A stretch of 64,000 nucleotides of DNA from UBA1952 sp965200035 (GCA_965200035.1 OZ241334.1:186001-250000); one strand, 5' to 3'; counted from the first letter of the stretch, positions 36,093 through 45,290 are shown. The notes: a model not told the origin generated them from the sequence alone. Numbers and translations: made by a program.

Positions 36093-36352
36093 TTTTTTGC
36101 CACTACGTTCCTGAGCGCCTGAAGGTCAAAGCTAACCTCGGCATACATCTTCTTATACTGTGCCAGCTCGGCTTCGAGCTCTTTGACGCGCTTTACCTCG
36201 CTGATCTCCATGCCGCCGTACTTTGCCTTCCAGTTGTAGAAGGTCGCTTCTGAGATGCCGAGTGCACGGCTGATGTCTTTGACAGATTGGCCGGCTTCCT
36301 GCTGCTTGATTGCAGATACGATCTGGCTCTCTGTAAATTTGGATTGCTTCAT
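36086..36352 (-). CDS. IS3-family transposase OrfA (helix-turn-helix)
   Basis: 88 residues. The N-terminal helix-turn-helix (KFTESQIVSAIKQQEAG, ALGISEATFYNWKAKYGG) binds the IS ends, and a leucine-zipper-like helix follows (residues about 55-80). It ends VVAKKW, reading through the A-run that would shift ribosomes into orfB. This OrfA pattern is that of the IS3 groups carrying the sequence ISEATFYNWKAKYGGMEISE. Confidence 0.95.
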   Translation of the reverse strand: MKQSKFTESQIVSAIKQQEAGQSVKDISRALGISEATFYNWKAKYGGMEISEVKRVKELEAELAQYKKMYAEVSFDLQALRNVVAKKW

Positions 36353-36423
36353 CCCTGATGTTTCTGTTTTAAAGTTAGAGATTATCCCTACTTACAAAAC
36401 GGTCAACTTCCGGGGAGCCTACA

Positions 36424-36527
36424 CATTGACCGTAGAAACCCATCGCAAGAATCTGATGCAAAAAATAAACGCCAAAAATTCATTGGAATTAATAAAAATT
36501 ACCAGGGAACAACTGCTTTTTGATTAA
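36424..36527 (+). pseudogene. C-terminal remnant of a LuxR-type response regulator
   Basis: The 104 bases after the IS3 right end, in frame to TAA at 36525-36527, encode LTVETHRKNLMQKINAKNS and a further LELIKITREQLLFD. This matches the recognition helix and C-terminus of LuxR/NarL-type regulators (usual form HTVETHRKNIMxKL...AELV). The receiver and the rest of the helix-turn-helix are missing. The IS insertion, with an adjoining deletion, removed the front of the gene. Confidence 0.7.
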
Positions 36528-36752
36528 ATGAAATGAAACCTCTAAGTTGCTGCTTCCGTTCCCGGATTTGTATGTATTCCCATATATAACCGGAAGCAAA
36601 AGTTTCCCCGGTAAGCTGCCTGAATAAAGATTCTCCGCGGGAGCTTTCCGTGTCATTCCAAAGACCTTCCGTGTCGTTCCGTACACCTTCTGCTGAATTT
36701 CTGTCACCTGCCGCTTTATAGTGCTATGCTGCCGGCTTATATAGTTCACTTT
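36528..36752. other. Intergenic region between IS remnant and KirBac gene
   Basis: About 225 bp with no credible gene. An 86-codon minus-strand frame (36489-36749) overlaps the LuxR remnant and has no recognisable domain. Two copies of the short motif AAGACCTTCCGTGTC or its variant occur at 36650-36690. Nothing else was recognised. Confidence 0.4.
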
Positions 36753-37724
36753 TTATGAAACAGCCATCAGCTCCGGTTCAGGAATGGTCATTTGTTCAAA
36801 ATCACTGATCCGGTCAAGCTCGAGGATGGTCTGGTTACTGGTTTCTGAAGGATGGAACATCGGTCTGTATTTAGCCCCATAAATCATTTGACCAACGGTA
36901 TAAGAAGTCCGCTGCTGCACGGTATTGGCAAAGTGATCGTCGAACCCTTTTATGTTAAGAATCACCTCAAGCTTGCTATCCATCAGCTCTTTCTGGGTGT
37001 AGTTATAGAGCGGACTCTCTTCATCCAGGATGTGCACCACCGTCCAGCTCAGCGCGAGGCTGCTTACTTTGGCTATATCCAGCTTCAGCGTATAAAAATG
37101 AGTGACGCGCTTACCGGCATCATCTTTTTCGTGGACGGCAGCAGTCATCAATCCTTCAATATCGGTAAGATGATTGTTTTTGTAAGAAGCAAGCCGGATC
37201 ATCAATGCCCGTCCGCCCCGGAATGGCGCAACGAGCATTTTATCGGCGAACAACAGGTAAGCGCGCGGTCTGGAAAAACGCCCGTAGAACAGGCCGGTCA
37301 CCAGGGCAAACATCAGGATGCCCAGCAAAGATTCGAAAGAGGCAATGCAATTGGTAACAAGGCCGGAAGGCGCCATGTGTCCGTAACCTACAGTGGTAAG
37401 CGTTTGCGAGCTGAAAAAGAAGGCCTCGGTAAGCTGGGAAAAAACCTCATCGGGCACAGGTGGTCCTACCAGATGCTCTACCCCTACGAAGTAGTAAATG
37501 CCGGCAAAGATCAGGTTCAGAAAAGTGTACCAGGCAAAGATGACCAGGAAGAAACGTCCGCGCGGCATACGCAGCAATGTGTGATAAAAGCTGATCCGGT
37601 CAAGATAAGTAAGGCCGGTCTTGCGGATGTTCGGCGTACCATCGGCATTCATGATTCTCGCGCCTTCCGAAGCGCTGTTATCACTGAAGCCCGTGTTGTC
37701 AATTTTTTTAAATCTACTGGCCAT
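36753..37724 (-). CDS. Inward-rectifier-type potassium channel (KirBac-like)
   Basis: 323 residues. Two membrane helices (about 58-82 and 120-145) flank a pore loop with the potassium filter TVGYG (residues 111-115). The C-terminal half (about 160-310) is the immunoglobulin-like cytoplasmic domain of inward rectifiers (AYLLFADKMLVAPFRGGRALMIRL, LEVILNIKGFDD). It conducts K+ passively across the inner membrane. Its ATG overlaps the end of the flippase gene by 11 bp, so it is the last gene of the YfhO operon. Confidence 0.95.
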   Translation of the reverse strand: MASRFKKIDNTGFSDNSASEGARIMNADGTPNIRKTGLTYLDRISFYHTLLRMPRGRFFLVIFAWYTFLNLIFAGIYYFVGVEHLVGPPVPDEVFSQLTEAFFFSSQTLTTVGYGHMAPSGLVTNCIASFESLLGILMFALVTGLFYGRFSRPRAYLLFADKMLVAPFRGGRALMIRLASYKNNHLTDIEGLMTAAVHEKDDAGKRVTHFYTLKLDIAKVSSLALSWTVVHILDEESPLYNYTQKELMDSKLEVILNIKGFDDHFANTVQQRTSYTVGQMIYGAKYRPMFHPSETSNQTILELDRISDFEQMTIPEPELMAVS

Positions 37725-39129
37725 GTTTGCTTATTCGTTTGTTCAACAGGACGGGTAATAAAGCCAGCAATATCATCACGGCCAAAGCTCCTGCCCCCAA
37801 AAATAAGACAGCGGCATCATTCAAATAGTGTGCGAGCGTATAATAAAGGCCGATCAATACTACAGAAAAAACAATGAGCTGGCTCAGCCAGGCTTTCCAG
37901 GGCAATAGCTGATGCCAGGAAACACCCAGCATTTTCGCCGTATGCCTCAGGTAAAATCCGGCCTGCAGCCAGGTGCTGAGTACAAATGCAAAGGCAATCC
38001 CATTCAGCGAGAAGAAGCGGTAGAGCGGATACATCAGGACCAATGCAACGGCCAGATCCAGCAGCGCGCCGGCATTGATGATGCGTCCTTTTCCTTTGTA
38101 CTGAAGCATCGAGGTAAAGTTGTAAGCGCGCAGCGGCACTACCATTGCGGAAATGAGAAAGAGCGATACGGCTGTATCATATCTGTGCCTGAAAACCACC
38201 CCGAACAGCTCGTACCGGAACAATATCAGAAAAAGGAAGACCGGAAAAACAATGCGGGATAGGAGTGATCCTGATTCTTTCAATAAGGCCGTTCGTGCGC
38301 TGTCTTCCGCTTCCTGATTGTTTAATTGCATGAGCAGCGCGCTTCCTGCAGCGCCCAAAAGCAAGGGCAAAAACGGAATGTCAATGGTTCCGTTAAAGTA
38401 AAGAGCGAATGCCGGCGCTGCCAATAAAAAACCGAGTATCAACTTATCGATCCAGCGGAAAAGCATTTGCACCACATCATAGACTCCCAGGTGAAACCAT
38501 AATGAACGGATGCTGTGCAGTGTTACTAAAGGAGCATCCTTAATGGTGCTTTGATAGACGAGCCTAGCCTTTACCAATAACAGCAACAGCCGTACAGCGC
38601 CGGCCAGCAGCAGCGTTAATAACAGCCCTTCTGTATTTATCTGTTGCCTTATAAAAAGCCAGTGCGCAGCAATAAAGACCATCGCGTATGCACCGCTAAC
38701 CAAAGCCACATACCGGAAGATACGTGCGGGCAGCAAGTAAGCTTCGGCCAATGCGGTGAGCGCGCTGCAAAGAAGAAATAATGCACACGGTACCGGCGGA
38801 AAAAGGCCTTTCCCGGAATGCATCTGCAGCCATGCAAATGCAATTGCGCACAGCATCTGACAAGCAATAAGCAGAAATTTACGCTTCAGGAAAAGACTAC
38901 GTATCAGCCCTGTAATATGCGCCAGCGGATAGGTAAAGATTAAGGCCGGAAGGCCGAGGCAGGCCAGCGTATTCAGCACTTGCCATTGTACCCAAAAGGT
39001 TTGGTACTTTCCATAAAACTCAGGTGGCATGTGCCGAGAAAAAAGGATGAGCGCGATGAAAGCAGCCAGCGCAGGAAAGAGACGGATCAGAAAAATATAC
39101 GCGCTATTTCCCAGCAGCGTAGCGCTCAT
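37714..39129 (-). CDS. Polysaccharide/lipid-linked oligosaccharide flippase-like protein
   Basis: 471 residues from the ATG at 39129 (MSATLLGNSAYIFLIRLFPA); an ATG at 39150 would lengthen the overlap with the upstream gene. About 12-14 membrane helices, with the N-terminal pattern RLFPALAAFIALILFSRHMPPEFYGKYQ resembling polysaccharide biosynthesis proteins of the MATE-like superfamily (Wzx type). It would move lipid-linked sugars across the inner membrane. Overlaps the acetyltransferase gene by 26 bp and KirBac by 11 bp, indicating tight coupling. Confidence 0.8.
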   Translation of the reverse strand: MSATLLGNSAYIFLIRLFPALAAFIALILFSRHMPPEFYGKYQTFWVQWQVLNTLACLGLPALIFTYPLAHITGLIRSLFLKRKFLLIACQMLCAIAFAWLQMHSGKGLFPPVPCALFLLCSALTALAEAYLLPARIFRYVALVSGAYAMVFIAAHWLFIRQQINTEGLLLTLLLAGAVRLLLLLVKARLVYQSTIKDAPLVTLHSIRSLWFHLGVYDVVQMLFRWIDKLILGFLLAAPAFALYFNGTIDIPFLPLLLGAAGSALLMQLNNQEAEDSARTALLKESGSLLSRIVFPVFLFLILFRYELFGVVFRHRYDTAVSLFLISAMVVPLRAYNFTSMLQYKGKGRIINAGALLDLAVALVLMYPLYRFFSLNGIAFAFVLSTWLQAGFYLRHTAKMLGVSWHQLLPWKAWLSQLIVFSVVLIGLYYTLAHYLNDAAVLFLGAGALAVMILLALLPVLLNKRISKHGQ

Positions 39130-39661
39130 ATTTTTGCCGGGCTTGTGCATCGCATTCTTCTTTGTTTAACTGCCTGATGACGCGGGCAGGATTGCCGGCT
39201 ATCACACAATAGCCTTCTTCAAAACTTTTAGTGACGATAGCACCTGCGCCTACAATGGTGAAATCGCCCAGCCGCACTCCCGGCAGCACTATAGCGCCCA
39301 TCGCCAGCCAGCAAAAATTCCCGATGTGTACCGGCGGCGCAGTAACAGTCACATCATTATCCACGAAATGATGATTGCCGGAAACGATGCCCACATTGGG
39401 ACCAACATTGGTAAAGTCGCCAACATGTATTTCGTTTTGAGCGTTCACATATACACCGGGCGAATCACCGGGAAATACGCCTTTACCAACCGTCAGCTTT
39501 TGCGCATTGTGAATGGTGCTGGTATGGTGAATGGCCCACGGCACCGCCGCATTCTGCCGCATGAGCCGCCGGAACAAAAAGTCTGTAACATAAAACCCGA
39601 AGCTCATTTCAGGCCGTAACCCGAAAGCTTTGCGCAGCTTATATTTCAGCCCGCCGCTCAT
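39104..39661 (-). CDS. Hexapeptide-repeat acyltransferase
   Basis: 185 residues. A left-handed beta-helix region with hexapeptide repeats (about 60-165: VGKGVFPGDSPGVYVNAQN, IHVGDFTNVGPNVGIVSGNHH, IGNFCWLAMGAIVLPGVRLG) and catalytic His in SGNHH are typical of sugar or serine O-acetyltransferases such as colanic acid acetyltransferases. It probably acetylates a surface glycan. Its ATG overlaps the YfhO stop (ATGA), and it precedes the flippase, supporting a cell-surface polysaccharide role. Confidence 0.88.
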   Translation of the reverse strand: MSGGLKYKLRKAFGLRPEMSFGFYVTDFLFRRLMRQNAAVPWAIHHTSTIHNAQKLTVGKGVFPGDSPGVYVNAQNEIHVGDFTNVGPNVGIVSGNHHFVDNDVTVTAPPVHIGNFCWLAMGAIVLPGVRLGDFTIVGAGAIVTKSFEEGYCVIAGNPARVIRQLNKEECDAQARQKYERYAAGK

Positions 39662-42132
39662 ACTGCCTCAACAGGCTCTTCCTTCTTTTTCATAAACAGG
39701 CTGACCAGCCAACCGGCAGCAATCAGCAGGAGCAATGCACTGCAGGCCATTGCTATCGGCCTGGCGGATGTATAGGCTTCGGGCAGGAAGACGAATTTGA
39801 TCTGGTGCTTACCGGCCGGGATGCGCAGCGCGCGCAAGGCATAGTCTGCTTTCAGGATCTTTGCTTCCTTTCCATCTATATACGCCTTCCATCCTTTATC
39901 ATAATAAACATCGGAGAAAACACCCAGCCCTTCCGCTGTATTGTTCGATTCGAAAGCAAGATCATTCAGTCCGTATTTGGTAAGCCGGATCGTTGACGAA
40001 GAATCTTTGTGCGGTGTGAAGCCCTGAAGCTCGCTCTGGTAAGTGCTGCGCATCACGCCTGTTTCCCTGGCATTAAAAGCATTGGCCATCTTCACCGTAT
40101 CACCGAAGCCCGGCGCATTCAGCGCATTGATATCTTCTTCTGCCGTAGCGGTCCATTTGATGTTGGAAACAAACCAGGCATTGCCCAACGCTTTCGGATT
40201 AGGGATTACGCCCGGTGCTGCGCCCTGAGCGCCGCCCGGTACAATAATGTATTTTGTATTCAGCATATTGAGCACTTCGCTGTTGTAGCCTTTGCTCATT
40301 TGTACTTCTATCAGATCCTGATAATTCTCCAGCTTAGCCGCACTATAGCCGCCAATCGACTTGTGGTGAAAGGACGGCATCGGGTCAGCAAACACGCCGC
40401 GCGATACATCCATCACTCTGTAATAAGGGTCTTTGTCTTGCAATATCTGCTGATCGGCAGGAGATGGCGCAAAATAGGCATCATATTCTTCCTTGTCTTT
40501 GTAAGGGCTTCCCGGATTGCCCGGCATATCGCGCAGGTAGTTGTAGCCAACCGGCATCAGGTCGATGACAATGAGTAAACCCAAACCGCCGACAAGCATG
40601 GCACTCTTGATGTGGTCTTTTATGTAAAGCCAAATGAGGCCGGCAGTAGCGAAGATGTAAAATGCGCTCAGCAGGCCGCTGTTGCGCGCCATAGCCTGGC
40701 GGTCTTCTTTCAGCGGTCCGAGCAATTGCGCCGGAAGCTGTGTATCGCTCAGCTTATTGGCAAAGTCGAAGAACATGCCGCCCAGCAATGCGATTACCAG
40801 CGCCAGTCCGCCTACGGCTATAGCGCTGATTTTTGTGTATTTCCAAAAGGCTGCTTTATCTACTTTGCCAAGGAGCGCTTCATTTAATCCCCAGATGCCT
40901 ACCAGCGGAAAGATCAATTGAGGAATGACCAGAGCCGTAGATGGCGCCCGGAATTTATTCAAACCCGGCAAGTGATCGAACATAAAGTAGTTGAAGTCTT
41001 TGAAATGGTCGCCTACAGAAAGCAGGATGCCAAAAACGGCAACGCCCAGCAACCACCATTTAGCCGGGTGGCGAACGATCATCATGCCCAGCACAAACAG
41101 GAAACAAATGATAGCGCCGAAGTAAACCGGACCGGCCAGAAAGCCCTGATCTCCCCAGTAAGAAGGCAGCATCGGGTATTGCTCACCGGTAGCTTCATTG
41201 GTACGTGGCAGGCGGTCGGCCTCTTCCTGACTTGCGCCTCCGTATAGATAAGGAACGAGTATGCAGAATGTTTCGCCGATACTATTGCTCCAACCGAAAG
41301 CATACGCTTTATCCAGGCCACCGCTTTTTTTGCCTTTATCGTGTGTATACAGTTCACTGGCCCCGCCCCGCTGGGTATCTTTTGTATATTCCACAGTGGG
41401 CTTGATGGTACTCATGTTAGAGCCTACTCCAAGAGCAATCAGCGCTACAGCTATAGCTCCGCCAATCAGGGCTTCTTTTATCTTTCCGGAACGGTATGCA
41501 TCGATCAGCAATCCCAGTCCCGCAAATAATAAAATGAACATCAGGTAATACACAATCTGATAGTGACCCGATATGACCGCCAGCGATAAGGAGACGCCGA
41601 ATAAAGCAGCCCCCATCAGGTATCGCCCGCGCATCAGCAAGATAAGACCGGCTACAACCGCCGGCATATAAGCGATGTCCATCATCTTTGTCTCATGCCC
41701 GGTAGCCACGATCTCACAATTGTAAGTGGCAAATGCATAGGCAATGGCGCCGACTGCACCCAGCCATTTATTGACGCGCATAACGGATGCCAGCACAAAA
41801 AAGCAAAGCATCGCCAGAAACATAAAATTAGCCGGACGGGGAAGGAAGCCCAACAGCGCCTGATGAATGTATCCGATAAAATTATCACCCTGTGGCCCGT
41901 ACACCGTGTAGGAAGGCATACCTCCAAACATGCTGTTCATCCACAGTATCTGCTCACCGGTCTTTTCGTGCCATGCGCGGCCTTCTTCAGATGCGGCCCG
42001 CCAATTCATAAAATCGCTCGAAGCCAGTACTTTTCCCTGCAGCGCTGGGAAGTTGAATGCAAGAGCTATAACCAGGAAACCGCCAATAACGAGCAGGGTG
42101 GAAATGAGATTTTTCCTTACCGATGGAGACAT
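39658..42132 (-). CDS. YfhO family membrane protein
   Basis: 824 residues with about 12-14 membrane helices and a large C-terminal extracytoplasmic domain (about 560-780; SFHHKSIGGYSAAKLENYQDL, VFSDVYYDKGWKAYIDGKEA). This is the arrangement of YfhO proteins, GT-C-like enzymes implicated in glycosylating surface polymers such as lipoteichoic acid in Firmicutes. In Bacteroidota they are common but uncharacterised. First gene of a four-gene overlapping operon with an acyltransferase, flippase and potassium channel. Confidence 0.9.
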   Translation of the reverse strand: MSPSVRKNLISTLLVIGGFLVIALAFNFPALQGKVLASSDFMNWRAASEEGRAWHEKTGEQILWMNSMFGGMPSYTVYGPQGDNFIGYIHQALLGFLPRPANFMFLAMLCFFVLASVMRVNKWLGAVGAIAYAFATYNCEIVATGHETKMMDIAYMPAVVAGLILLMRGRYLMGAALFGVSLSLAVISGHYQIVYYLMFILLFAGLGLLIDAYRSGKIKEALIGGAIAVALIALGVGSNMSTIKPTVEYTKDTQRGGASELYTHDKGKKSGGLDKAYAFGWSNSIGETFCILVPYLYGGASQEEADRLPRTNEATGEQYPMLPSYWGDQGFLAGPVYFGAIICFLFVLGMMIVRHPAKWWLLGVAVFGILLSVGDHFKDFNYFMFDHLPGLNKFRAPSTALVIPQLIFPLVGIWGLNEALLGKVDKAAFWKYTKISAIAVGGLALVIALLGGMFFDFANKLSDTQLPAQLLGPLKEDRQAMARNSGLLSAFYIFATAGLIWLYIKDHIKSAMLVGGLGLLIVIDLMPVGYNYLRDMPGNPGSPYKDKEEYDAYFAPSPADQQILQDKDPYYRVMDVSRGVFADPMPSFHHKSIGGYSAAKLENYQDLIEVQMSKGYNSEVLNMLNTKYIIVPGGAQGAAPGVIPNPKALGNAWFVSNIKWTATAEEDINALNAPGFGDTVKMANAFNARETGVMRSTYQSELQGFTPHKDSSSTIRLTKYGLNDLAFESNNTAEGLGVFSDVYYDKGWKAYIDGKEAKILKADYALRALRIPAGKHQIKFVFLPEAYTSARPIAMACSALLLLIAAGWLVSLFMKKKEEPVEAV

Positions 42133-42152
42133 TTAATGAATAAAGTTTGGGC

Positions 42153-42160
42153 TAAAGTTA
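42153..42160 (-). promoter_or_regulatory. Putative -7 box for the YfhO operon
   Basis: On the minus strand it reads TAACTTTA, one base from TAnnTTTG, ending 20 nt before the YfhO ATG at 42132. Confidence 0.4.
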
Positions 42161-42306
42161 ATAGTAAGTGTTGAAGTAGTAAAGGATATACGTAAAGAGG
42201 ATCAAGAAAATATTCTGCTCTAAAAACAACCATAACGGCTTTTATTTAAATATGCCCGATATTAAAACCGGCCCCTTCAAATTTTTCTCCACACCACAAC
42301 TATTAT

Positions 42307-42314
42307 TATTTTTA
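42307..42314 (+). promoter_or_regulatory. Putative -7 box for the methyltransferase
   Basis: TATTTTTA, one base from TAnnTTTG, ends 4 nt before the ATG at 42319. Transcription would begin at the start codon, so either the mRNA is leaderless or the ATG at 42337 is used. Confidence 0.4.
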
Positions 42315-42318
42315 CGCC

Positions 42319-43098
42319 ATGGCCGGTAATGGATTAATGAAATGGGTACTCAATCACATCAGCCGCGAACGTCTGCAAAATCTGGCAACTACCTTTTCGC
42401 CGGTTATCGCATGGTGGTTTCGCGGGGATAACCTTATAGACCCGATTGACAACCGCAGGTACAAGAAATTTCTTCCCTACGGCTACGGCAAAGAGCGCTC
42501 CAATGCGTTTTCCCCCGGAACATTGTCTCTGGAAAGGCACCGCGCGCTGTTTCTTTATCTGAAGAACAATACAGACATTTTCACGAAGAAGATCAGTATG
42601 CTGCATATTGCGCCGGAGCGCTCGCTCGGCAACCTGTTCCGCAGGCAGCCCAATATTGAATATATTTCTGCCGATCTGCTCAGCCCGTGGGCGATGGTTC
42701 ATTTTGACGCGCACGCAATTCCTTACCGCGATAATAGTTTTGATGTGGTCATTGCCAATCATATCTTGGAGCACGTACAGGATGACAGCCGGGTAATGGC
42801 TGAAATGTACCGCGTGATGAAGCCGGGTGGGTTCGGTGTATTCCAGGTGCCGCTCGACGAGATGCTTGCCGAAACCCGGGAAGATCCGTTTCTCAGGGAT
42901 GAAGAAGAGCAAAACAGACTATTCGGCCAGAAAGACCATGTGCGCCAGTACGGGATCGATTACCTGAAAAGACTGGAATCAGTAGGCTTCCGCGTAGAAA
43001 ACATTCACCTGAGCGATATATTGCCGGACCTGGAATTTGCCAAGTACGGAGTGTATCCGTTTGAATCCATTCCCGTCTGCCACAAACCATTAATCTAA
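42319..43098 (+). CDS. Class I SAM-dependent methyltransferase
   Basis: 259 residues. The Methyltransf_11 core is visible: a glycine-poor motif I region ISMLHIAPERSLGNLF (about 95-110), ADLLSPWAMVHFDAHAIPYRDNSFDVVIANHILEHVQDD (motifs II-IV, about 120-160), and MKPGGFGVFQVPL. The motif I glycines are replaced by the AP-type loop seen in some phage-like and glycan methyltransferases. Its substrate is unknown. A nearby -7 box makes the start at 42337 (MKWVLNHIS) a real alternative. Followed by a terminator. Confidence 0.88.
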   Translation: MAGNGLMKWVLNHISRERLQNLATTFSPVIAWWFRGDNLIDPIDNRRYKKFLPYGYGKERSNAFSPGTLSLERHRALFLYLKNNTDIFTKKISMLHIAPERSLGNLFRRQPNIEYISADLLSPWAMVHFDAHAIPYRDNSFDVVIANHILEHVQDDSRVMAEMYRVMKPGGFGVFQVPLDEMLAETREDPFLRDEEEQNRLFGQKDHVRQYGIDYLKRLESVGFRVENIHLSDILPDLEFAKYGVYPFESIPVCHKPLI

Positions 43099-43102
43099 TC
43101 AG

Positions 43103-43123
43103 AAACACGCTTCAGGCGTGTTT
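43103..43123 (+). terminator. Rho-independent terminator
   Basis: An 8-bp stem (AAACACGC, 43103-43110, with GCGTGTTT, 43116-43123), a 5-nt loop and a run of Ts, five bases after the methyltransferase stop. Confidence 0.88.
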
Positions 43124-43196
43124 TTTTGATGCATCTACCCTATTCCGCTAAGGAATATTCCGCCGCATGGGTTAAAAATCCCCGAATGCAAAACCT

Positions 43197-43204
43197 TATC
43201 TTTG
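43197..43204 (+). promoter_or_regulatory. Putative -7 box for the E1 dehydrogenase
   Basis: TATCTTTG, a perfect TAnnTTTG match, ends 22 nt before the ATG at 43227. Confidence 0.5.
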
Positions 43205-43226
43205 CGCCCGTTCAGTAAAAACCGGA

Positions 43227-45281
43227 ATGCTTCCTAAGGAAATTTATTTAAAGGCTTACCGCCTGATGATGACGGCCCGCGCCATGGCTGACATCTATGA
43301 TGCCAATCGTCCCATTTGTAAGTATGTGCACAGCACCAGCAGAGGCCATGAGGCCATACAGCTGGCCACCGGTATGCTGCTCGGTCCGCAGGATTGGGTA
43401 AGCCCTTACTACCGCGACGAAAGCCTGATGCTGGGCATGGGCTGGCGGCCTTACGAGCTCATGCTACAGCTCCTCGCCAAGGGTGATGATCCATTTACCG
43501 GCGGCCGCGCTTATTACAATCACCCGAACAGCCGCAGGGAGCAGTATCCGAAAATCATTCACCAGAGCAGTGCTACCGGTATGCAGGTCATTCCTACTAC
43601 CGGCGTTGCGCAGGGTATTCAATATATTGAGAAGCAGGGTCTGAAAGAAGAAGCCATTCCACCTGTAGTTATCTGCTCTCTGGGCGATGGCTCTGTTACC
43701 GAAGGCGAAGTGAGCGAGGCATTTCAGTTTGCCGCGCTGCACCAGCTGCCGGTCATCTATCTGGTACAGGATAATGACTGGGGCATCTCTGTAAGCTCGG
43801 ATGAAGCCCGTACTATGGATGCGTATGAATATGCAGGAGGCTTCAAAGGCCTTGAGCGCGTGCGCGTGAATGGCAGCAAATTCGGCGAGTCCTATAAAGT
43901 AATGAGCGAGACCATTGACTGGGTGCGCAAGACACGCCGCCCGATCCTGGTACACGCTAAAGTGCCCCTGCTCGGTCACCATACATCCGGCGTGCGCAAG
44001 GAATGGTACCGTACACCCGAAGACCTGGAAAAGCATGGTGCAGATGATCCCGGTCCGCGCCTGAAAAAATACCTGCTCAGCAAAGGACTGGTGGAAGAAA
44101 GCCAGTTGGATGAAATAGAGCAGGAAGAAAAAGAATTTATAGCGCGTGAGTTTGATCTAGCAGTTGCAGCACCGGAGCCTGATCCTGCGTATGTGAGCGA
44201 TTATGTGTTTGCACCCAATCCGGTTACGGAAGAGCGCGGCGTGCGCACTCCCGAAGGGAAAGATAAATCCGTAATGGTAGATGCTGCGCTGCACGCAGTA
44301 GAAGAGATTCTTCAGGATTACCCCGAAGCGCTCTTTTATGGACAGGATGTAGGCAAGCGTCTTGGCGGCGTATTCCGTGAAGCGGCTACACTGGCCGATA
44401 AGTTTGGTGATAATCGTGTATTCAACACGGCTATTCAGGAAGCATATATCATTGGCTCTACAGCCGGTATGAGCGCCGTTGGCCTGAAGCCGATTGTGGA
44501 GGTGCAGTTTGCAGATTATATTTATCCGGGACTTAACCAGCTTGTTACAGAGATCAGTAAGAGCGCTTATCTGAGCTGCGGCAAGTTTCCGGTGGACATG
44601 GTGCTCCGTGTACCCATTGGTGCTTATGGCGGCGGCGGTCCTTACCACAGCGGCAGCATAGAAAGCACACTGGCAACGATTAAAGGCATTAAAATTGCAT
44701 ACCCAAGCAACGCCGCAGATATGAAAGGCCTGATGAAAGCGGCTTTTCTGGACCCCAACCCGGTAGTGATGCTGGAGCATAAAGGATTGTACTGGAGCAA
44801 AGTGCCGGGCACAGGCGAAGCTATGATGCCCGAGCCGGACCGCGATTATGTATTGCCTTTCGGTAAAGGTGCAGTTGTGCTGGAAGCAGATACAAAGCAA
44901 CTGAATAATGGTGCTACCATCTGCATTATTACTTACGGTATGGGGGTTTATTGGGCTAAGGCAGCGGCCAAATCATTCCCCGGCCAGGTTGAAATTATAG
45001 ACCTGCGCACAATCTATCCATTGGATGAAGCGCTGGTATACGCTACGGTAAAGAAGCACGGAAAATGCCTGATGCTTACGGAAGAGCAGCTTAGAAACTC
45101 ATTCTGCGAAGCGTTCACCGGCCGCATTTCGCAGGAATGTTTCCGCTACCTTGATGCACCGGTGCAAACTTTGGGCGCACTCGATCTTCCGGCTGTACCC
45201 ATGAATATTGGCCTTGAAGCAGCTATGCTGCCTAACCCCGATAAAGTGGCGGCAAAGATCCAATGGCTGTTGGATTACTGA
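43227..45281 (+). CDS. 2-oxoacid dehydrogenase E1, fused alpha and beta subunits
   Basis: 684 residues. Residues about 1-325 are the E1 alpha part with the thiamine diphosphate motif GDGSVTEGEVSEAFQFAALH...DNDWGIS (GDG...N), and about 340-684 are E1 beta, with the transketolase central and C-terminal domains (MVDAALHAVEEILQ, FPVDMVLRVPIGAYGGGGPYHS, DLRTIYPLDE). E1 decarboxylates a branched-chain 2-oxoacid or pyruvate and acylates the E2 lipoyl arm. The single-chain form is common in Bacteroidota. E2 and E3 are not next to it. Confidence 0.93.
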   Translation: MLPKEIYLKAYRLMMTARAMADIYDANRPICKYVHSTSRGHEAIQLATGMLLGPQDWVSPYYRDESLMLGMGWRPYELMLQLLAKGDDPFTGGRAYYNHPNSRREQYPKIIHQSSATGMQVIPTTGVAQGIQYIEKQGLKEEAIPPVVICSLGDGSVTEGEVSEAFQFAALHQLPVIYLVQDNDWGISVSSDEARTMDAYEYAGGFKGLERVRVNGSKFGESYKVMSETIDWVRKTRRPILVHAKVPLLGHHTSGVRKEWYRTPEDLEKHGADDPGPRLKKYLLSKGLVEESQLDEIEQEEKEFIAREFDLAVAAPEPDPAYVSDYVFAPNPVTEERGVRTPEGKDKSVMVDAALHAVEEILQDYPEALFYGQDVGKRLGGVFREAATLADKFGDNRVFNTAIQEAYIIGSTAGMSAVGLKPIVEVQFADYIYPGLNQLVTEISKSAYLSCGKFPVDMVLRVPIGAYGGGGPYHSGSIESTLATIKGIKIAYPSNAADMKGLMKAAFLDPNPVVMLEHKGLYWSKVPGTGEAMMPEPDRDYVLPFGKGAVVLEADTKQLNNGATICIITYGMGVYWAKAAAKSFPGQVEIIDLRTIYPLDEALVYATVKKHGKCLMLTEEQLRNSFCEAFTGRISQECFRYLDAPVQTLGALDLPAVPMNIGLEAAMLPNPDKVAAKIQWLLDY

Positions 45282-45290
45282 TATTTATAA

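Larger units (their letters stand above)
35092..36423 (-). mobile_element. IS3-family insertion sequence
   Basis: 1332 bp, bounded by 12-bp perfect inverted repeats (TGTAGGCTCCCC at 35092-35103 and GGGGAGCCTACA at 36412-36423) and containing the usual overlapping orfA and orfB. It looks complete and potentially active. No target duplication is visible: the four bases outside are CTTT on the left and CATT on the right. The flanks belong to two unrelated genes, so the element marks a rearrangement junction. Confidence 0.9.

Noticed and set aside
36489..36749. 86-codon minus-strand frame
   Set aside because: Overlaps the LuxR remnant, has no domain or signal and contains short repeated DNA motifs.
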